A stretch of 14,547 bases of DNA from an uncultured beta proteobacterium (GTDB taxonomy: Bacteria > Pseudomonadota > Gammaproteobacteria > Burkholderiales > Burkholderiaceae_C): the NCBI GenBank assembly GCA_903886165.1, contig CAISLL010000121.1, forward strand, positions 1 to 14,547. Direction: 5' to 3'. Within the stretch, counting starts at the first letter, position 1; every line of letters starts with the position of its first letter. Of this stretch, positions 12,854-14,547 are shown piece by piece. Below the pieces are notes generated by a model. The model saw nothing but the letters and a program-made list of their open reading frames with translations, made no database searches and was not told the origin of the DNA. Position numbers and translations under genes: made by a program.

Positions 12854-14547
12854 TGTTGCCAGCGGCGGACCTTTCAACCATGGCCACTGCCATCAGCCCG
12901 CGCAACACCCTGCCCCGCTGGGCCGAAACCCTGCGGCAAAAATACCTGGCGGGTGAGGCTTCCACGTTTGTGCTCTACCGCAATGTGTTTGACAACTTTC
13001 TGGTTTCGACCGTCATGCACAACTTGCAGTCCTTTCTTGTCGACGAGTTGTTTCGCGACACCAAGAAAAACGTGGTCGAGGTCAGTCTGGAGCGTGGCAT
13101 CCGACCCCTGAACGGCAAAACCAGCGCGGTGCTGACTGCACTGGCTGACCTGAATGGTGAAGACACCGAATTGCTGCCCAAGCTGCACCGGCTGGAGACC
13201 CAGATGCGCAGCGAGCAAAGCACTGCCGTCATCGTGCCTTATGCCGATGCGCTCCTGCCCGCAGGTGACCCCAGTTTCATGGCGCAGCCAGACCGCCAGA
13301 CCTATCTGGTCTTTCACCGCTGGTCGCTCGACAAAACCCTGACCAGTGGTGACAACATCACCATCCTGATCACCGAGTCGCTCAACGCCATCAACCCTGG
13401 ACTGCTGTCCAACCCCAAAGTGGCGGCGATTGAAATCCCGATGCCGGACCTGGAGACACGGCAAAAGGTGATCGCGTTTTTTGCCCCCAAGCTCGCACCA
13501 CAGCAGATCACCTTGTTTTCTGAGCGCACCGGCGGTCTGCGCACGGTGCAGTTGGCCAGCATTCTGGCCAGTTCCCAAGGGCATGGGCTGAGTGAGCCAG
13601 AGCGCCGCACGCTGATCCTGCAACTGCTGCAGGGCACACCTGATGCCGAATCACGCGCTGCCACCCTGGCCACCATCACCGCCGGCATGACCCCGGTCGA
13701 GATTGGAAAACTGATTGAGCCCGGCAAAACCCTGCCAGCCAGCGACCCAAATGCCGAAGTGCTCAAGGTCATCCACGCCCGCAAGCGCGAAATGATTGAG
13801 AAAGAGTGCGCGGGCCTGATCGAGTTCATCGAACCCAAACACGGCCTGTCCAGTGTGGGTGGGCACGAAAACATCAAGTCCGAGTTGCTGGCAATTGCCA
13901 AAAACCTCAAAGAAGGCAACACCACCCTGACCCCGATGGGCCTGCTGGCCGTGGGGCCGATGGGCTCGGGCAAAACATTCGTGATCAAGGCCTTCCTTAA
14001 AGAAGCCGGCTTGTCGGGCGTGGCGCTCAAAAACTTCCGCTCCAAATGGGTCGGCTCCACCGAAGCCAACCTGGAGCGGGTGCTGGCCACCGTCAAAGCG
14101 ATGGGTCCCATTGCCGTCATCATTGACGAGGGTGACCGCAGCTTTGGCAATGGCGGCGGCGAAGGCGGTGACGACGGCACCAGTTCACGTGTGATCGCGA
14201 GGCTGAAAGAGTTCATGGCCGACACCGAAAACCGGGGTCAGGTGCTGTTTGTGATGATGACCAATCGCCCCGACAAGTTGGATACCGACATCAAGCGCCC
14301 GGGTCGGCTGGACCGAAAAATTCCTTTTTTTTACTGCGAAACTGCCTCAGAGCGCACACAAGTATTACTTGCAGTGCTATCAAGATATTCGGAGGTCTGT
14401 GTTGCCAGCACCGAAGAACTGCTCACCCTTTGCGAGACTTTGGCTGGCTACTCAAACGCCGATCTCGAAGCACTGGCGCTGCTGGCTGTGGAGTCGGCGC
14501 GTAACCAGGCAAGCCCCCTCAACGCCGCCGTGCTCACAGCCGCCGCA
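12853..14547 (+). CDS. Classic-clade AAA+ ATPase with degenerate N-terminal AAA domain (C-terminus outside window)
   Basis: The frame covers 565 residues and runs off the window. Residues about 36-240 look like an AAA domain without Walker A or an acidic Walker B: V-I-V-P-Y-A-D-A-L-L at 126-135, I-T-I-L-I-T-E-S near 169-176, I-P-M-P-D at 195-199, and T-G-G-L-R at 226-230. The active domain begins at V-G-G-H-E-N (335-340). It has Walker A G-P-M-G-S-G-K-T at 368-375, pore loop K398-W399-V400-G, Walker B I-I-D-E with Asp425 and Glu426, sensor-1 Asn471, and R-P-G-R-L-D with arginine fingers Arg482 and Arg485. The layout recalls Ycf46-like and Vps4-like AAA proteins. ATG 12853 overlaps the PspA-like stop; ATG 12880 is an alternative. 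Probably remodels PspA-like polymers. Confidence 0.88.
   Translation, partial: MLPAADLSTMATAISPRNTLPRWAETLRQKYLAGEASTFVLYRNVFDNFLVSTVMHNLQSFLVDELFRDTKKNVVEVSLERGIRPLNGKTSAVLTALADLNGEDTELLPKLHRLETQMRSEQSTAVIVPYADALLPAGDPSFMAQPDRQTYLVFHRWSLDKTLTSGDNITILITESLNAINPGLLSNPKVAAIEIPMPDLETRQKVIAFFAPKLAPQQITLFSERTGGLRTVQLASILASSQGHGLSEPERRTLILQLLQGTPDAESRAATLATITAGMTPVEIGKLIEPGKTLPASDPNAEVLKVIHARKREMIEKECAGLIEFIEPKHGLSSVGGHENIKSELLAIAKNLKEGNTTLTPMGLLAVGPMGSGKTFVIKAFLKEAGLSGVALKNFRSKWVGSTEANLERVLATVKAMGPIAVIIDEGDRSFGNGGGEGGDDGTSSRVIARLKEFMADTENRGQVLFVMMTNRPDKLDTDIKRPGRLDRKIPFFYCETASERTQVLLAVLSRYSEVCVASTEELLTLCETLAGYSNADLEALALLAVESARNQASPLNAAVLTAAA

Noticed and set aside
12241..12877. Minus-strand frames of 188 and 205 residues opposite the PspA-like gene
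   Set aside because: Mirror products of a repetitive helical gene; no start signals or motifs.
12874..14225. Two long minus-strand frames (249 and 303 residues) antisense to the AAA+ gene
   Set aside because: The plus strand carries intact Walker A, Walker B and arginine fingers; the antisense products show only Ser/Arg/Gly-rich composition.
1..14547. CRISPR array, tRNA or rRNA genes, prophage structural genes
   Set aside because: No regularly spaced repeats, no tRNA-like cloverleaf or conserved T-loop, and no phage protein motifs were seen.

Overview
This window looks like a chromosomal segment from a betaproteobacterium of the order Burkholderiales, most likely a Comamonadaceae member of the Rhodoferax/Polaromonas type. 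That placement is an inference from GC-rich codon use, from the full-length bacterial ArgA, class-2 PyrD, stand-alone TrpB2, RpiA and YggX proteins, and from the typical small housekeeping neighbourhood. No taxonomic search was possible.

Layout. (1) Bases 1-545 are mobile-element debris on the minus strand. They hold the first eight codons of an IS110-like transposase, a hairpin over its ribosome site, a C-terminal remnant resembling a group II intron reverse transcriptase/maturase, and directly abutting it an ISAzo13-type transposase remnant. (2) Bases 572-4015 hold argA, an orphan ParA/MinD-type ATPase and a PPK2 polyphosphate kinase with a long basic N-terminal tail, all on the plus strand. 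(3) Bases 4094-8065 are core metabolism: a small four-cysteine protein divergent from yggX, then trpB2 and rpiA on minus, with rpiA divergent from pyrD. (4) Bases 8066-8379 are a mostly non-coding gap with a frameshifted IS481-type transposase fragment and a possible sigma-54 promoter. (5) Bases 8380-14547 are a tight plus-strand cluster of six genes, the last running off the window.

The six-gene cluster is the interesting part. It encodes a cytosolic coiled-coil protein, a membrane-anchored TPR/Sel1-like protein, a secreted protein with two peptidoglycan-binding domains fused to a PotF-like (polyamine type) solute-binding domain, a membrane-hairpin coiled-coil protein, a PspA/IM30 (ESCRT-III superfamily) protein, and a classic-clade AAA+ ATPase with a Vps4-like Lys-Trp-Val pore loop plus an upstream degenerate AAA domain. 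The PspA-like stop and AAA start codons overlap (TGATG). No transporter permease or transport ATPase accompanies the solute-binding domain. My reading is an envelope-spanning sensing and membrane-remodelling machine: the periplasmic part senses cell wall and a small cationic ligand, the membrane coiled-coil proteins relay, and the AAA+ ATPase disassembles or remodels PspA-like polymers at the inner membrane. This is inference from domains and gene order; nothing in the window proves the function.
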